Source of the DNA: Gammaproteobacteria bacterium
GTDB lineage: Bacteria > Pseudomonadota > Gammaproteobacteria > Pseudomonadales > Pseudohongiellaceae
NCBI GenBank assembly: GCA_021773355.1
Contig: JAJFKE010000031.1
Span: 186,001-250,000, forward strand
DNA: 64,000 nt
Direction of reading: 5' to 3'
A program made the translations under genes and the position numbers. Positions 17,867-26,568 of this stretch are shown piece by piece. The notes under the pieces were generated by a model. That model was not told where the DNA came from, made no database searches, and saw nothing but the letters and a program-made list of their open reading frames with translations. Position 1 is the stretch's first letter, and each line of letters begins with the position of its first letter.

Positions 17867-18170
17867 TTCTCTATTCCATCCGCTGCGCATTTCACTCTCA
17901 AATTCTCGCTCTTACTTGGTTTCTTGTCCTTTTGAGACACTCAACTGACTGTTTGTCTGTTTAACAATTAGCCCTTAGTGCGAGAACAGCTAGCATAGGG
18001 GAATCGCAGAGGTGTTTCTACACTTAATTTACCCCATATTTGATCAATTTTAGCGTTATTAGCTATTTTTTATGTTTTTAATGTGTATTTATTCCAATTA
18101 TGTAGATATCATTAACTTAGTTCGCTTCTGCGAAACCGCTCGAGCGCTATAAAATTGGAGCCCTGTCACT
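17867..18170. other. intergenic region between leuA and lrp-like genes
   Basis: About 304 bp between divergent genes, A+T-rich around 18000-18110. It must hold both promoters, and an Lrp-type regulator may bind here. I looked for a leader peptide with a run of leucine codons before leuA and did not find one. No other structure is evident. Confidence 0.5.
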
Positions 18171-18647
18171 ATGCAATTGGACAAACTAGACAAACGTATT
18201 CTGCAGGAGCTGCAGAAAAACGGCGCTATTAGCAATCTTGAATTGGCGGATACTATTGGTCTATCTCCCTCCCCCTGCGCACGGCGAGTTAAGCAACTGG
18301 AAGAAGCTGGCATTATTGAAAAACAGGTGACGCTGTTGAATGCCTCCAAACTTGAACTTAAACTTACCGCGCTTATACAAATCAGCATGGACAGACACAC
18401 AGCAGATCGCTTCGAGATTTTCGAACAGAAAGTGAAGGGCTTCCCGGAAGTCATTGAGTGCTTGCTTATCACCGGCCAGTCAGCAGACTATCAACTGAAG
18501 GTAGTAGTTCCCGATATGGAGTATTACCAGGAATTTCTTCTTAATAAAATTACCCGAATAGAAGGGGTAACTGATGTACATTCCAGCTTCATGCTACGCG
18601 AAGTACGCAACACAACCGAGTTACCCCTCAACCATATAAAAACCTAG
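18171..18647 (+). CDS. Lrp/AsnC-family transcriptional regulator
   Basis: A 158-residue protein: N-terminal winged helix (MQLDKLDKRILQELQKNGAI, then LELADTIGLSPSPCARRVKQLEEAGII) and a C-terminal ligand-binding RAM domain (residues 70-150). Closest in pattern to Lrp-like amino-acid regulators with SPSPCARRV in the recognition helix. Being divergent from leuA, it may regulate that gene or respond to branched-chain amino acids; this is inference. The TAG stop (18645-18647) is formed by TA plus the first G of a solitary repeat end. Confidence 0.92.
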   Translation: MQLDKLDKRILQELQKNGAISNLELADTIGLSPSPCARRVKQLEEAGIIEKQVTLLNASKLELKLTALIQISMDRHTADRFEIFEQKVKGFPEVIECLLITGQSADYQLKVVVPDMEYYQEFLLNKITRIEGVTDVHSSFMLREVRNTTELPLNHIKT

Positions 18648-18664
18648 GGACCCTCTGATAAGGG
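18647..18664. repeat. solitary end of the MITE-like repeat
   Basis: GGGACCCTCTGAT, preceded by TA (18645-18646), matches the repeat end; it then diverges (AAGGGTTAACC). No partner end is found nearby. Its first G completes the TAG stop of the Lrp-family gene. Confidence 0.65.
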
Positions 18665-18695
18665 TTAACCGATTTCAAAGAATTGGAGAATAAGC

Positions 18696-19289
18696 TTGAA
18701 CAAAACAATCGATTACTACCTGTCGTTAATATCTCCTTGGTCGCACCTGGGGCACCAACGCTTATTGGATATCGCTAATAGAAATAACGCAGATATTCGA
18801 ATCTGGCCTCTGGATTTTTCCATCGTCTTCCCTAGTACTGGTGGAACCCCTCTACCTAAACGCTCTGCCGAAAGAAAAGCATACCGTTTTCAGGAGTTAC
18901 GTCGTTGGAGTGATTACTTGGATATCTCTCTAACAATCGAACCCAAATATTTCCCGGTTAGCGACAAACTCGCGGCCACAATGCTTGTTAATCTTCGCGA
19001 TCAAGACAACGATGCAGCACTGGTATTTGCCGGCGCCTGCTTACAAGCTTGCTGGGAAGAAGATCGCGATATCAGTAATAAAGATACTCTCATTCAGATT
19101 GCCCAGGAAAACAAATTAGACGCAGAGAAATTACTTGAGAACGGTGAACACTGCCTGGAAGTCATCCTTAGCGACAGCCAATCCGCTGTCAGGCATGGTA
19201 TATTCGGTGCTCCCAGCTACAGGGTAAATGAAGAAATATTTTGGGGCCAAGACAGGCTGGAATTTCTGGATCGTGAGCTGCAAAAATGA
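18696..19289 (+). CDS. DsbA-family 2-hydroxychromene-2-carboxylate isomerase-like protein
   Basis: A 197-residue thioredoxin-fold protein of the kappa-GST/HCCA-isomerase branch: YYLSLISPWSHLGHQRL near the N-terminus places serine where DsbA has its CxxC, and GIFGAPSYRVNEEIFWGQDRLEFLDREL is the typical C-terminal cis-proline and helix. The named enzyme isomerises an intermediate of naphthalene breakdown using glutathione, but most homologues have unknown substrates and no aromatic pathway is nearby. The start is TTG with GGAGAA eight bases upstream. It is convergent with the crotonase, 11 bp apart. Confidence 0.82.
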   Translation: MNKTIDYYLSLISPWSHLGHQRLLDIANRNNADIRIWPLDFSIVFPSTGGTPLPKRSAERKAYRFQELRRWSDYLDISLTIEPKYFPVSDKLAATMLVNLRDQDNDAALVFAGACLQACWEEDRDISNKDTLIQIAQENKLDAEKLLENGEHCLEVILSDSQSAVRHGIFGAPSYRVNEEIFWGQDRLEFLDRELQK

Positions 19290-19300
19290 AACCTGCTAGC

Positions 19301-20080
19301 TTAGCTCCCGCGCCAAACCGGCTCTCTCTTTTCCAGAAAAGCCCTGCGCGCCTCCACGCTGTCATCACTATCGAAGGCTGAAGAAAGTGCCGCTAAAGCA
19401 GTCTCTGGAACATCACTAAAGTCCATGTCTTCCATTTTGTAGAGCAGATCTCTAGTACTTTTTAAAGCTAGAGGTGACATTTCGGCAACCCTGAGTGCTA
19501 ACGCTTTCGATGCTTCCTTCAAGCTGTCTGCGGAAACAACCTTGGTGATCAAGCCGAGTCGCTCTGCTTCCACAGCTGTGATGGGCTGACCGGTGAAAAT
19601 CAGCTCTGCAGCTCGCATTCGCCCAATAAGCCGCTGCAAGAACCAGACATGCATGCCGGGAGGAGCCGCAAGATTGGGCACACCTGGATAAGCGAAATCG
19701 GCAGTATCTGCGGCCACGATCATGTCGCAGGCCATGGCCAGGGTACAGGCACCTTCTCGTGCATAGCCGTGAACAGCTGCAATTATTGGCTTACTCAAGC
19801 TCCGCACTATGTTCAGCGTATCAACATAAAACAAGCGCAGGAATTCTTTCATCTGGATCGAATCAAATGATTCCAGATAGTTTAAATCCACACCTGCCGA
19901 GAGCCCTTTACCCTCGCCTGAAAGCACAATGACCTTAACCATCGGGTCAGCATCCGCCCTAGCCAGGGCTGCATGATATTCTTCCGTTAGCTCTCTATCG
20001 ATAAGGTTCAGCGGGGGCCGGTTTAGAATTATATTTGCGATAGAATCTGCCACAGAATACTTCAGAGTTTGATAAGACAT
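19301..20080 (-). CDS. crotonase-superfamily protein lacking both hydratase glutamates
   Basis: A 259-residue enoyl-CoA hydratase/isomerase-fold protein. The CoA-binding and oxyanion-hole regions are present (GEGKGLSAGVDLNYLE and AAVHGYAREGACTLAMACDMIVAAD). However, the first catalytic glutamate of hydratases (GGxCELA) is threonine in ACTLA, and the second (PEVxLG) is glycine in YPGVPNLAAPPG. It is therefore unlikely to be a standard hydratase; isomerase, hydrolase or decarboxylase activity is possible. The ATG giving MSYQTLKYSV has a GGAGAA RBS; the open frame runs 22 codons further upstream. Confidence 0.82.
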   Translation of the reverse strand: MSYQTLKYSVADSIANIILNRPPLNLIDRELTEEYHAALARADADPMVKVIVLSGEGKGLSAGVDLNYLESFDSIQMKEFLRLFYVDTLNIVRSLSKPIIAAVHGYAREGACTLAMACDMIVAADTADFAYPGVPNLAAPPGMHVWFLQRLIGRMRAAELIFTGQPITAVEAERLGLITKVVSADSLKEASKALALRVAEMSPLALKSTRDLLYKMEDMDFSDVPETALAALSSAFDSDDSVEARRAFLEKREPVWRGS

Positions 20081-20222
20081 GTAGTGCGATTCTCCAATGG
20101 CTCTGTAGTTGTAACATAGGATTTCACAAAAATATTCCCAACCCATTACTCCAGTTTAGGAGATTTATCACTGGCAATAGTATGCGTCAAGAATTTCTGT
20201 CAATGTAATATGAAATGCCAAC

Positions 20223-21041
20223 TTAGAAAAAGTGTTTTACTTTTTCCTTATAAGAACGGCTCATTTTAAGAGATGACCCACAACTAAGTGTTAGGTGAAA
20301 CTCACCATTGATATGAGACGAAACCTTCTCTACTCTGCGTAAATTTACGATAGTAGAGCGGTGCACACGCTGAAATATTGAGGGGTCCAATTTTGACTCC
20401 AACTCCTTCATGGTCGTGCGCATGATGTGAGTAGTACCAGCGACATGCACACACATATAGTCCCCAGCGGCATCCACCCAATCGATATCTTTTATGGGCA
20501 CAAAGGTTATCGAGGAACCATCCTTGATTGCCAAGCGATCGGCATGCTCGGATGACTCGCCTTGGGCATCCATCAATTCGCCGATAGCCGCAGGTGATTT
20601 GCCGGTTAGACTGACCAATAGATTTAGTAGTCGTTGTTTCTCATTGACCGCGCCTAGCTGAGATTTGTGCTGCAGTGCTTTCTCTATAGCCTCTGCAAGT
20701 CGTTCATTTTCTACTGGCTTCAACAGGTAATCTATAGCGTGTATCTTAAACGCGTCAACTGCGAATGAATCATAGGCGGTAACAAAAATTATCATGGGCA
20801 AAATATCTGCCTGGATTTCTCGAATCATCTCGAGACCAGTCTTACCCGGCATTTGAATATCCAGAAACACTAAATCTGGCTCTAACTCCGCGATAGCTGC
20901 AAGTGCCTGTTTGGCGTTAGCACAACTTTGCACGACCTGCACGCGCTCGAAATTTTGTAAGCGCATTTCCAATCCCTGACGCGCTAATTCTTCATCGTCG
21001 ACAATTATGGCTCTTAGTAGTTGGGAATCATTGTCTTTCAT
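20223..21041 (-). CDS. LytTR-type response regulator (AlgR-like)
   Basis: A 272-residue regulator: receiver domain (RAIIVDDEELARQGLEMRL, phospho-acceptor in VFLDIQMPGKTG, ITFVTAYD-type switch and YLLKPVENERL) and a C-terminal LytTR DNA-binding domain (DWVDAAGDYMCVHV, then FQRVHRSTIVNLRRVEKV). It pairs with the sensor kinase immediately upstream, overlapping it by 14 bp at the ATG chosen; a TTG four codons earlier is possible. The arrangement resembles AlgZ/AlgR of pseudomonads. Targets are unknown. Confidence 0.92.
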   Translation of the reverse strand: MKDNDSQLLRAIIVDDEELARQGLEMRLQNFERVQVVQSCANAKQALAAIAELEPDLVFLDIQMPGKTGLEMIREIQADILPMIIFVTAYDSFAVDAFKIHAIDYLLKPVENERLAEAIEKALQHKSQLGAVNEKQRLLNLLVSLTGKSPAAIGELMDAQGESSEHADRLAIKDGSSITFVPIKDIDWVDAAGDYMCVHVAGTTHIMRTTMKELESKLDPSIFQRVHRSTIVNLRRVEKVSSHINGEFHLTLSCGSSLKMSRSYKEKVKHFF

Positions 21042-22119
21042 AGGGAATTTCAACCGTTACAGTTAGACCGCCAGATTCGGCATTGTAAAAGCTTATTTTA
21101 TGGGCGTCTGCATAAATTTGTTGTAAGCGATTTCGAATATTACTAATACCCACGCCCTGGGAAAACGCGGAGCCATCACTTTCGCCATCTAGCTCTAGCA
21201 ATCCTGGCCCATCGTCTGATACCTGCAGTATTAGCACCGAATTCCTTACCTTGGCGGTGATCCGAATTGTTCCACCCGTCTCCGATTGAGAGATGGCATA
21301 TTTAATCGAATTCTCGATAAGCGGTTGCAATAACATGGTCGGAACCAGCGCTAATTCAGCCTCTGGCTCTATATCGATCTCTAAACGTAAACGCTCAGCG
21401 AATCGGGCTTTCTCTATATCTAAATATAGTTTAGAAGTCTCAAGCTCATGCGCAAGACTGACTTTATCCAGTGGAGAATGATCAAGAGAATAGCGTAAAA
21501 ACTTACTCAGCTTGGTTAGCATCTCGTTGGCTCTATCATTAGCCGAGGACAGCACCAATGTCGAGATTGCGTTTAAGGTATTAAACAGAAAATGTGGATT
21601 AAGCTGATAGCGCAGCATCAATAGCTGGGCCTCATGGGCAAGAGATTCTGAGCGCAAGCTTTTTTCTTTCTCTGCTTGAAACAATTGGTAATACTTGATG
21701 ATGTAATACAGGCCGCTCCAAAGTAACAGCAGGGGGTAGGACCTACTAAAGAGTCCGTCGAACAAATCTTCTGCATTCGCATCACGCAGATTGATGACTT
21801 CACCAAATGGTAATAAAGAGATGTAGTTCTGAAAGGGCTGCCAGATCATTGCTGCGACGAAGGATCCGAACCAGGTTACCAGGAATCGCACCACGAATCC
21901 TCGCTCCCAGACCAGCTTATAAAGTGAACGTAAACCTGCTGTTAAAACCATGGCGGAAATGGCACTTAAGCTGAAAATTAAGGCGCGGGAAAATATGTAC
22001 TCTGGTGGCACGAAAATCAGGTCCCGCAGCACCAACATCAACACCCAAACGGACCATCCAAGCAGCTGAAATATCCAGAATTGCTTGCTTCTAATTAGGT
22101 CCAGGGTGTTTGTATTCAT
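21028..22119 (-). CDS. LytS/YehU-type sensor histidine kinase
   Basis: A 363-residue membrane kinase. The N-terminal 150 residues hold about four hydrophobic segments. The kinase domain is the His_kinase type: phospho-acceptor in LRYQLNPHFLFNTLNAISTL, then VPTMLLQPLIENSIKYAIS and the ATP-binding ILQVSDDGPGLLE and GVGISNIRNRL. It phosphorylates the LytTR regulator encoded by the overlapping next gene. No extracytoplasmic sensory domain is obvious, so it may sense within the membrane. Confidence 0.92.
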   Translation of the reverse strand: MNTNTLDLIRSKQFWIFQLLGWSVWVLMLVLRDLIFVPPEYIFSRALIFSLSAISAMVLTAGLRSLYKLVWERGFVVRFLVTWFGSFVAAMIWQPFQNYISLLPFGEVINLRDANAEDLFDGLFSRSYPLLLLWSGLYYIIKYYQLFQAEKEKSLRSESLAHEAQLLMLRYQLNPHFLFNTLNAISTLVLSSANDRANEMLTKLSKFLRYSLDHSPLDKVSLAHELETSKLYLDIEKARFAERLRLEIDIEPEAELALVPTMLLQPLIENSIKYAISQSETGGTIRITAKVRNSVLILQVSDDGPGLLELDGESDGSAFSQGVGISNIRNRLQQIYADAHKISFYNAESGGLTVTVEIPYERQ

Positions 22120-22162
22120 GGCGCGGAACCAACCTTTGGAATTTAGCTGCCTGAACCGTAAT

Positions 22163-22201
22163 CAGAGGCAGAGCCAACTAGACGAGTTAGCTCTGCCTCT
22201 G
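22163..22201. terminator. strong hairpin downstream of mdh, possible terminator
   Basis: CAGAGGCAGAGC (22163-22174) pairs perfectly with GCTCTGCCTCTG (22190-22201), with a few more pairs towards the loop. It lies between mdh and the downstream sensor kinase gene. There is no T-run on either strand, so it may stabilise mRNA rather than terminate. Its outer edge reads CTCTGATTA on the minus strand, like the repeat ends in this window, but lacks the GGGACC part. Confidence 0.5.
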
Positions 22202-22296
22202 AGTGTTCAAGCTGCTCAGTATATGCCAAGCAGGCAGGTGTGCTGAGGTAGCCGCCGAATATTGCAGGCGCTTCGTCGTGAGCGAAGCATTGAATG

Positions 22297-23274
22297 TTAG
22301 GGAAGCAAGCTGGCTACGCCATCACGCTCCTCTTTCAGCTCGGCTTCAGACTTATCCATCAGAGACTGACTAAGCTCACTGATGTCCAGCCCTTGCACGA
22401 TCGAATATTCGCCACCATCACAGCTAACCGGAAAAGAATAGATAAGCCCCTGTTCAACACCGTAACTGCCATCGCTGTGAATACCCATGCTGACAGTCTT
22501 GCCAGCTGTACCCAAGGCCCAGTCACGCATATGTTCGATTGCCGCATTTGCAGCGGAGGCAGCACTGGAAAGGCCTCTAGCCTTAATAATTGCCGCGCCC
22601 CGTTGTTGTACGGTTGGAATAAATTCGTCAACTGTCCAAGCCTCGTCAATTAACTCGGTGGCTGGGGTGCCCGCTACTGAGGCATGGTTGATATCGGGAT
22701 ACTGCGTGGCTGAGTGATTTCCCCAAATGATCAGACCATCTACCTCAGTATTGTGCCTACCTGTTTTATTAGCTAACTGAGCGATAGCGCGATTATGATC
22801 AAGCCGCGTCATAGCCGTGAATTGCCCAGGCTGTAAATCTGGCGCATTGCGATAGGCAATCAATGCGTTGGTATTCGCCGGATTTCCCACAACGAGCACC
22901 TTTACGGATGAACTGGCGTTATCATTGATGGCTTTGCCTTGAACCGAGAAAATCTGGGCATTAGCTTCCAGCAGGTCTTTCCTCTCCATACCAGGTCCAC
23001 GTGGTCTGGCACCAACCAAGAGACAGTAATCTGCGTCTTTGAAGGCAACATTGGGATCATCTGATTGCACAATTCCCGCAACCAACGGGAAAGCACAGTC
23101 CTCGATTTCCATTACGGTTCCAGCCAGAGCCTCTAAAGCAGGCGTGATTTCAAGTAGCTGCAGAATGACGGGCTGGTCTGTGCCCAACATTTCTCCGGCA
23201 GCTATCCTGAATAATAGAGAATAACTGATTTGTCCTGCTGCTCCTGTGACAGCAACTCGCACTGGTGCTTTCAT
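22297..23274 (-). CDS. mdh: malate dehydrogenase (NAD-dependent)
   Basis: A 325-residue enzyme of the cytosolic-type [30 protein letters not shown] at the NAD site, [22 protein letters not shown] (substrate arginines and mobile loop), [26 protein letters not shown] and [13 protein letters not shown] with the catalytic histidine. It interconverts malate and oxaloacetate in the TCA cycle. The ATG giving MKAPVRVAV matches homologues. It stands between queA and the two-component genes. Confidence 0.96.
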   Translation of the reverse strand: MKAPVRVAVTGAAGQISYSLLFRIAAGEMLGTDQPVILQLLEITPALEALAGTVMEIEDCAFPLVAGIVQSDDPNVAFKDADYCLLVGARPRGPGMERKDLLEANAQIFSVQGKAINDNASSSVKVLVVGNPANTNALIAYRNAPDLQPGQFTAMTRLDHNRAIAQLANKTGRHNTEVDGLIIWGNHSATQYPDINHASVAGTPATELIDEAWTVDEFIPTVQQRGAAIIKARGLSSAASAANAAIEHMRDWALGTAGKTVSMGIHSDGSYGVEQGLIYSFPVSCDGGEYSIVQGLDISELSQSLMDKSEAELKEERDGVASLLP

Positions 23275-23471
23275 TTTTTGATCCAATCCTTCTAGTTTGA
23301 GGAACATTAGTGACCGTTTTTATGGGCCCTATTGCTAATTAGTGGGCCGCGCAGTATACCAGAATATGCTAACAGGTGAGAGCGGGACGCCCCATAGCTG
23401 TACAAATCGAAGCAGCTGGAAACCAGATATTCACGCCTATTGGGACAGCGCCCATGGCAGTTGGTACTAAT

Positions 23472-24533
23472 TTACGGCTTATCGATAGAATGATGAATGA
23501 ACATTGCATCCCCATAGCTATAGAATCGGTACTTCTGTTGAATAGCCTCGGCATAAGCGCCAAGTAGCATATCTTTGTCAGTAAATGCGCTAACCAACAT
23601 TAGCAGAGTGGATTCAGATAAATGGAAGTTAGTGATCATGGCATCGACGATTTGAAATTGGTAACCGGGATAAATAAAAATGTCAGTTTCACCGTGAAAC
23701 GGCTCTAGTTTGTTGTTCTTGGCGGCGCTTTCCAAACTCCGAACGCTGGTAGTACCTATGGCAATCACTCGTCCGCCCCTATCCTGGCAAGCGGCCACCT
23801 GCCGACAAACCTGCTCATCCACGTGCACCAGTTCTTTATGCATCTGGTGCTGCAGAAGATTATCCACCCTGATAGGCTGAAACGTTCCCGCCCCTACATG
23901 CAATGTCAAATAGGCCATATCCACACCCTTGCCGCGTATAGCCGAGAACAGCTGCTCGTCAAAATGCAGTCCCGCAGTGGGCGCGGCTACAGCTCCATCT
24001 TTCTCCGCATAGATGGTTTGGTAGCGTTCGGCATCGATCTCCTGATCATCTCGTTTTATATAGGGAGGCAAAGGCATGTGGCCATGGCGCAGCAGTAATG
24101 CCGGCAGATCCACTTCCTGGTCAAAGTCCAGAATAAAGAAGTCATTCTCTCGCCCTGCTATGGTAGCCATGGGCACTGCCTCGTCATGGGATCCGGATAT
24201 TGAAGGAAAAACCAGTCTGCTATTTGGCTTGGGCGTTTTACTAGACCGAAGTTGCGCGAGAACTCGATTGTCATCGAGAACACGCTCAATCAGAATTTCC
24301 ACCTTGCCGCCAGACTCCTTATGCCCGTATAGCCGTGCAGGGATGACCCGAGTGTTATTAAAAACCAGCAGGTCTTCAGCACAAATGAATTCCAACAGTT
24401 GATCAAATTTTCGATGAAGGATTTTTCCTGTAGACCCATCAAGGCTCAGTAATCGACTCTGACTACGCCGCTGCGTTGGATAATTGGCGATCAGCTCCGC
24501 GGGGAGGTCGTAGTGAAAATCACTGATTAGCAT
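23472..24533 (-). CDS. queA: S-adenosylmethionine:tRNA ribosyltransferase-isomerase
   Basis: A 353-residue Que[84 protein letters not shown] and [19 protein letters not shown] are hallmark segments. It moves the ribosyl group of SAM to preQ1 in tRNA to make epoxyqueuosine. Its usual partner tgt and the yajC-secDF genes do not follow; mdh does, after 197 bp. Confidence 0.96.
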   Translation of the reverse strand: MLISDFHYDLPAELIANYPTQRRSQSRLLSLDGSTGKILHRKFDQLLEFICAEDLLVFNNTRVIPARLYGHKESGGKVEILIERVLDDNRVLAQLRSSKTPKPNSRLVFPSISGSHDEAVPMATIAGRENDFFILDFDQEVDLPALLLRHGHMPLPPYIKRDDQEIDAERYQTIYAEKDGAVAAPTAGLHFDEQLFSAIRGKGVDMAYLTLHVGAGTFQPIRVDNLLQHQMHKELVHVDEQVCRQVAACQDRGGRVIAIGTTSVRSLESAAKNNKLEPFHGETDIFIYPGYQFQIVDAMITNFHLSESTLLMLVSAFTDKDMLLGAYAEAIQQKYRFYSYGDAMFIHHSIDKP

Positions 24534-24667
24534 AGATTAGTCCGAACTGACCTAGATCATTCTGCAAGGTAGGCAAGCGTATATAATATTTCACGATTGT
24601 GGAAGATAGGCCAGATGAAGAGTGGCAATTCCACAATACCCTTGCTCAACCAGGGGTCATAGAGCAA

Positions 24668-24695
24668 TTGCAGGATCAGGCTCAATTGGTATAAT
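24668..24695 (+). promoter_or_regulatory. promoter of tRNA-Leu
   Basis: TTGCAG (24668-24673) and a perfect TATAAT (24690-24695) are 16 bp apart, 88 bp before the mature tRNA and followed by GC-rich CCCGGC. No other gene starts nearby on this strand. Confidence 0.7.
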
Positions 24696-24783
24696 GCCCG
24701 GCTGGTCTGGCTACGAGGCCGATTTGCTTAGAACACCAAGCTTCCAGACCCTCGTAGCTAGTGCTATGCAGTAATCGATTATT

Positions 24784-24870
24784 GCCAGTGTGGTGAAATT
24801 GGTAGACACGCCGGATTCAAAATCCGGTTCCTTCACGGGAGTGGCGGTTCAAGTCCGCCCACTGGTACCA
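24784..24870 (+). tRNA. tRNA-Leu (anticodon CAA)
   Basis: The 87-nt sequence folds as a class II tRNA. The acceptor stem pairs GCCAGTG with CACTGGT (near perfect), the D loop has TTGGTAGAC, and the anticodon stem CCGGAT/ATCCGG encloses loop TTCAAAA with anticodon CAA (24818-24820). A long variable arm and the T arm GGCGGTTCAAGTCCGCC follow, and CCA is encoded. It reads UUG leucine codons. Confidence 0.97.
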
Positions 24871-25055
24871 ATCGATGCTTGTTACCCAGGGTAATATTTT
24901 GAAGTCCGGGTTGATATTGCCGATATACAAGCTTAGATGCTGGTACGATGCGCACTAAGGTACTCAGCAAGGAAGTTGAAAGCTCTAACACGCAAGGTAA
25001 CAAGAGTGATAGAAGGAGAGGTCTACAACAGTCCTTTTCGAACAGGGGAAAAGTA

Positions 25056-25211
25056 ATGAGTTTCGACGAAGAGAACAATGACACCGAGGAAGAGAAACCA
25101 AAGACTTTTTTCGGTCTGGAGCTAGGTGACGGCGTGGTTTATACCGTAGTGATAATCCTCACCCTGATATTTATCCGTCAAGTATATATTGTAATAGCGG
25201 CGCTGAATTAA
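25056..25211 (+). CDS. small single-pass membrane protein
   Basis: A 51-residue protein: an acidic N-terminus (MSFDEENNDTEEEKPKTFFG) followed by one membrane helix (VVYTVVIILTLIFIRQVYIVIAAL). GGGGA lies about 8 bp before the ATG, which favours this start over an upstream in-frame one that would add 36 basic residues. I do not recognise the family. It lies just downstream of tRNA-Leu, and both small size and composition suggest an accessory subunit or regulator in the membrane. Confidence 0.7.
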   Translation: MSFDEENNDTEEEKPKTFFGLELGDGVVYTVVIILTLIFIRQVYIVIAALN

Positions 25212-25446
25212 TACTGAAATACCTCGACTAAAATTTAGTTCCTCGCACCAAGAACTTCTGCTTCTGCGTTAACCTTCCATCCGCAACTTAATGGCTTGTC
25301 CCATAAAAGGGCCACGTGGTAAATTACGCGGCTGCTAACAGGAACCGCCTGAGACATAATCTATTTTAATTTCAAAGTATCTGCGTTTTTCGAGATGATT
25401 CGCAGTTAGCTCAACTGCTTAGCCATAGCATAAGTAAGGACAGAAC

Positions 25447-26556
25447 ATGACCGCATATAAGATCGCACTGCTAGATGGAGATGGAATCGGACCAGAGATC
25501 ATGCTTGAGGCGATTAAAATTTTAAATCTCGTCGCCAGTCGCAACAATATTGATTTTGACTTAGAGCACGGCGCCTTCGGCGCGAACGCTTATTTCGATC
25601 ATGGTCACTCATTCCCGGAGTCTACCAAGCATTTATGTGATGTATCAGACGCAATATTGAAGGGACCGATTGGACTCAGCCATGAGGAGTCCAAAAAGAT
25701 ACCCATCGATATGCAACCTGAACGCGGAGCGCTACTTCCTCTCCGGCGCCGCTACAATACCTATGCCAATATCAGGCCAGTGTTCCTACCAAAAAGTTTG
25801 GCTCACTTCTCTCCGCTAAAACCAGAAATCATCGGTGAGGGAATTGACTTTATTATCATCCGTGAATTGGTAGGCGGCCTATATTTCGGAAAAAAGGAAA
25901 GCGGAATAAACGACCAGGGGAAACGCTTTGTAAATGAATCACTGGAGTATGACGAAGATCAAATAGCAAATATTGCCAAGGTGGCCTTTGAAACATCCAT
26001 GAAGCGCAAGAAGGTTTTACACAATATTCATAAATCGAATGTGCTGAAATCCAGCGTACTCTGGAACGAAGTAATGGAAGAAGTTGGACAGGATTTCCCA
26101 GAAGTCGAGGTAAAGCATATCCTGGTTGATGCTGCTGCAACCTATCTTTGTTTAAACCCAGGCCAGTTTGACGTGATGGTTATGGAAAATATGTTCGGCG
26201 ATATATTGAGCGACCAGGGGGGCGGCATTCTGGGGTCGCTGGGACTCATGCCTTCAGCCTGCCTGGGACCCGATAAGGCCTACTACGAACCATCCCATGG
26301 ATCTGCCCCAGATATAGCCGGCCAGAATATTGCAAACCCTTATTCGATGATTGGCTCTGTGGCCATGATGCTGGAAATGAGTTTTGGTATGGAAGCTGAG
26401 GCGCGCAATGTATGGCACGCCATGCAGAGTGTGTTTGCGCAAGGAAATTCAACTCCCGACCTATCCAAGCCGGGAGCCGATGTTAAAATGATTAGCACCC
26501 AAGCTTTTGGGGATTTGGTGGCCGAAGAGTTAGACAAGACCCCTACTGCTGCCTGA
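25447..26556 (+). CDS. leuB: 3-isopropylmalate dehydrogenase-like enzyme
   Basis: A 369-residue beta-decarboxylating dehydrogenase: ALLDGDGIGPEIMLEAIKIL, the YANIRPV segment, IIIRELVGGLYFGKKE, DAAATYLCLNPGQFDVMVMENMFGDILSDQ in pieces, and YEPSHGSAPDIAGQNIANP. These fit LeuB, which oxidises 3-isopropylmalate in leucine synthesis. The same enzymes can act on 3-methylmalate in the citramalate route to isoleucine. leuC and leuD are not adjacent. It is convergent with a LeuA/citramalate-synthase-like gene, separated by 12 bp. Confidence 0.88.
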   Translation: MTAYKIALLDGDGIGPEIMLEAIKILNLVASRNNIDFDLEHGAFGANAYFDHGHSFPESTKHLCDVSDAILKGPIGLSHEESKKIPIDMQPERGALLPLRRRYNTYANIRPVFLPKSLAHFSPLKPEIIGEGIDFIIIRELVGGLYFGKKESGINDQGKRFVNESLEYDEDQIANIAKVAFETSMKRKKVLHNIHKSNVLKSSVLWNEVMEEVGQDFPEVEVKHILVDAAATYLCLNPGQFDVMVMENMFGDILSDQGGGILGSLGLMPSACLGPDKAYYEPSHGSAPDIAGQNIANPYSMIGSVAMMLEMSFGMEAEARNVWHAMQSVFAQGNSTPDLSKPGADVKMISTQAFGDLVAEELDKTPTAA

Positions 26557-26568
26557 TATAAATTTCAG

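Noticed and set aside
17867-17935. Leucine attenuator before leuA
   Set aside because: No short leader with a run of leucine codons and no competing hairpins with a T-run were found.
22163-22201. Further copy of the MITE-like repeat
   Set aside because: The hairpin edge resembles CTCTGATTA but lacks the GGGACC part and a TA flank, so it is listed only as a hairpin.
24948-25055. 36-residue N-terminal extension of the small membrane protein
   Set aside because: The internal ATG at 25056 has a good RBS (GGGGA), and the extension is basic, low in structure and unlike a leader.
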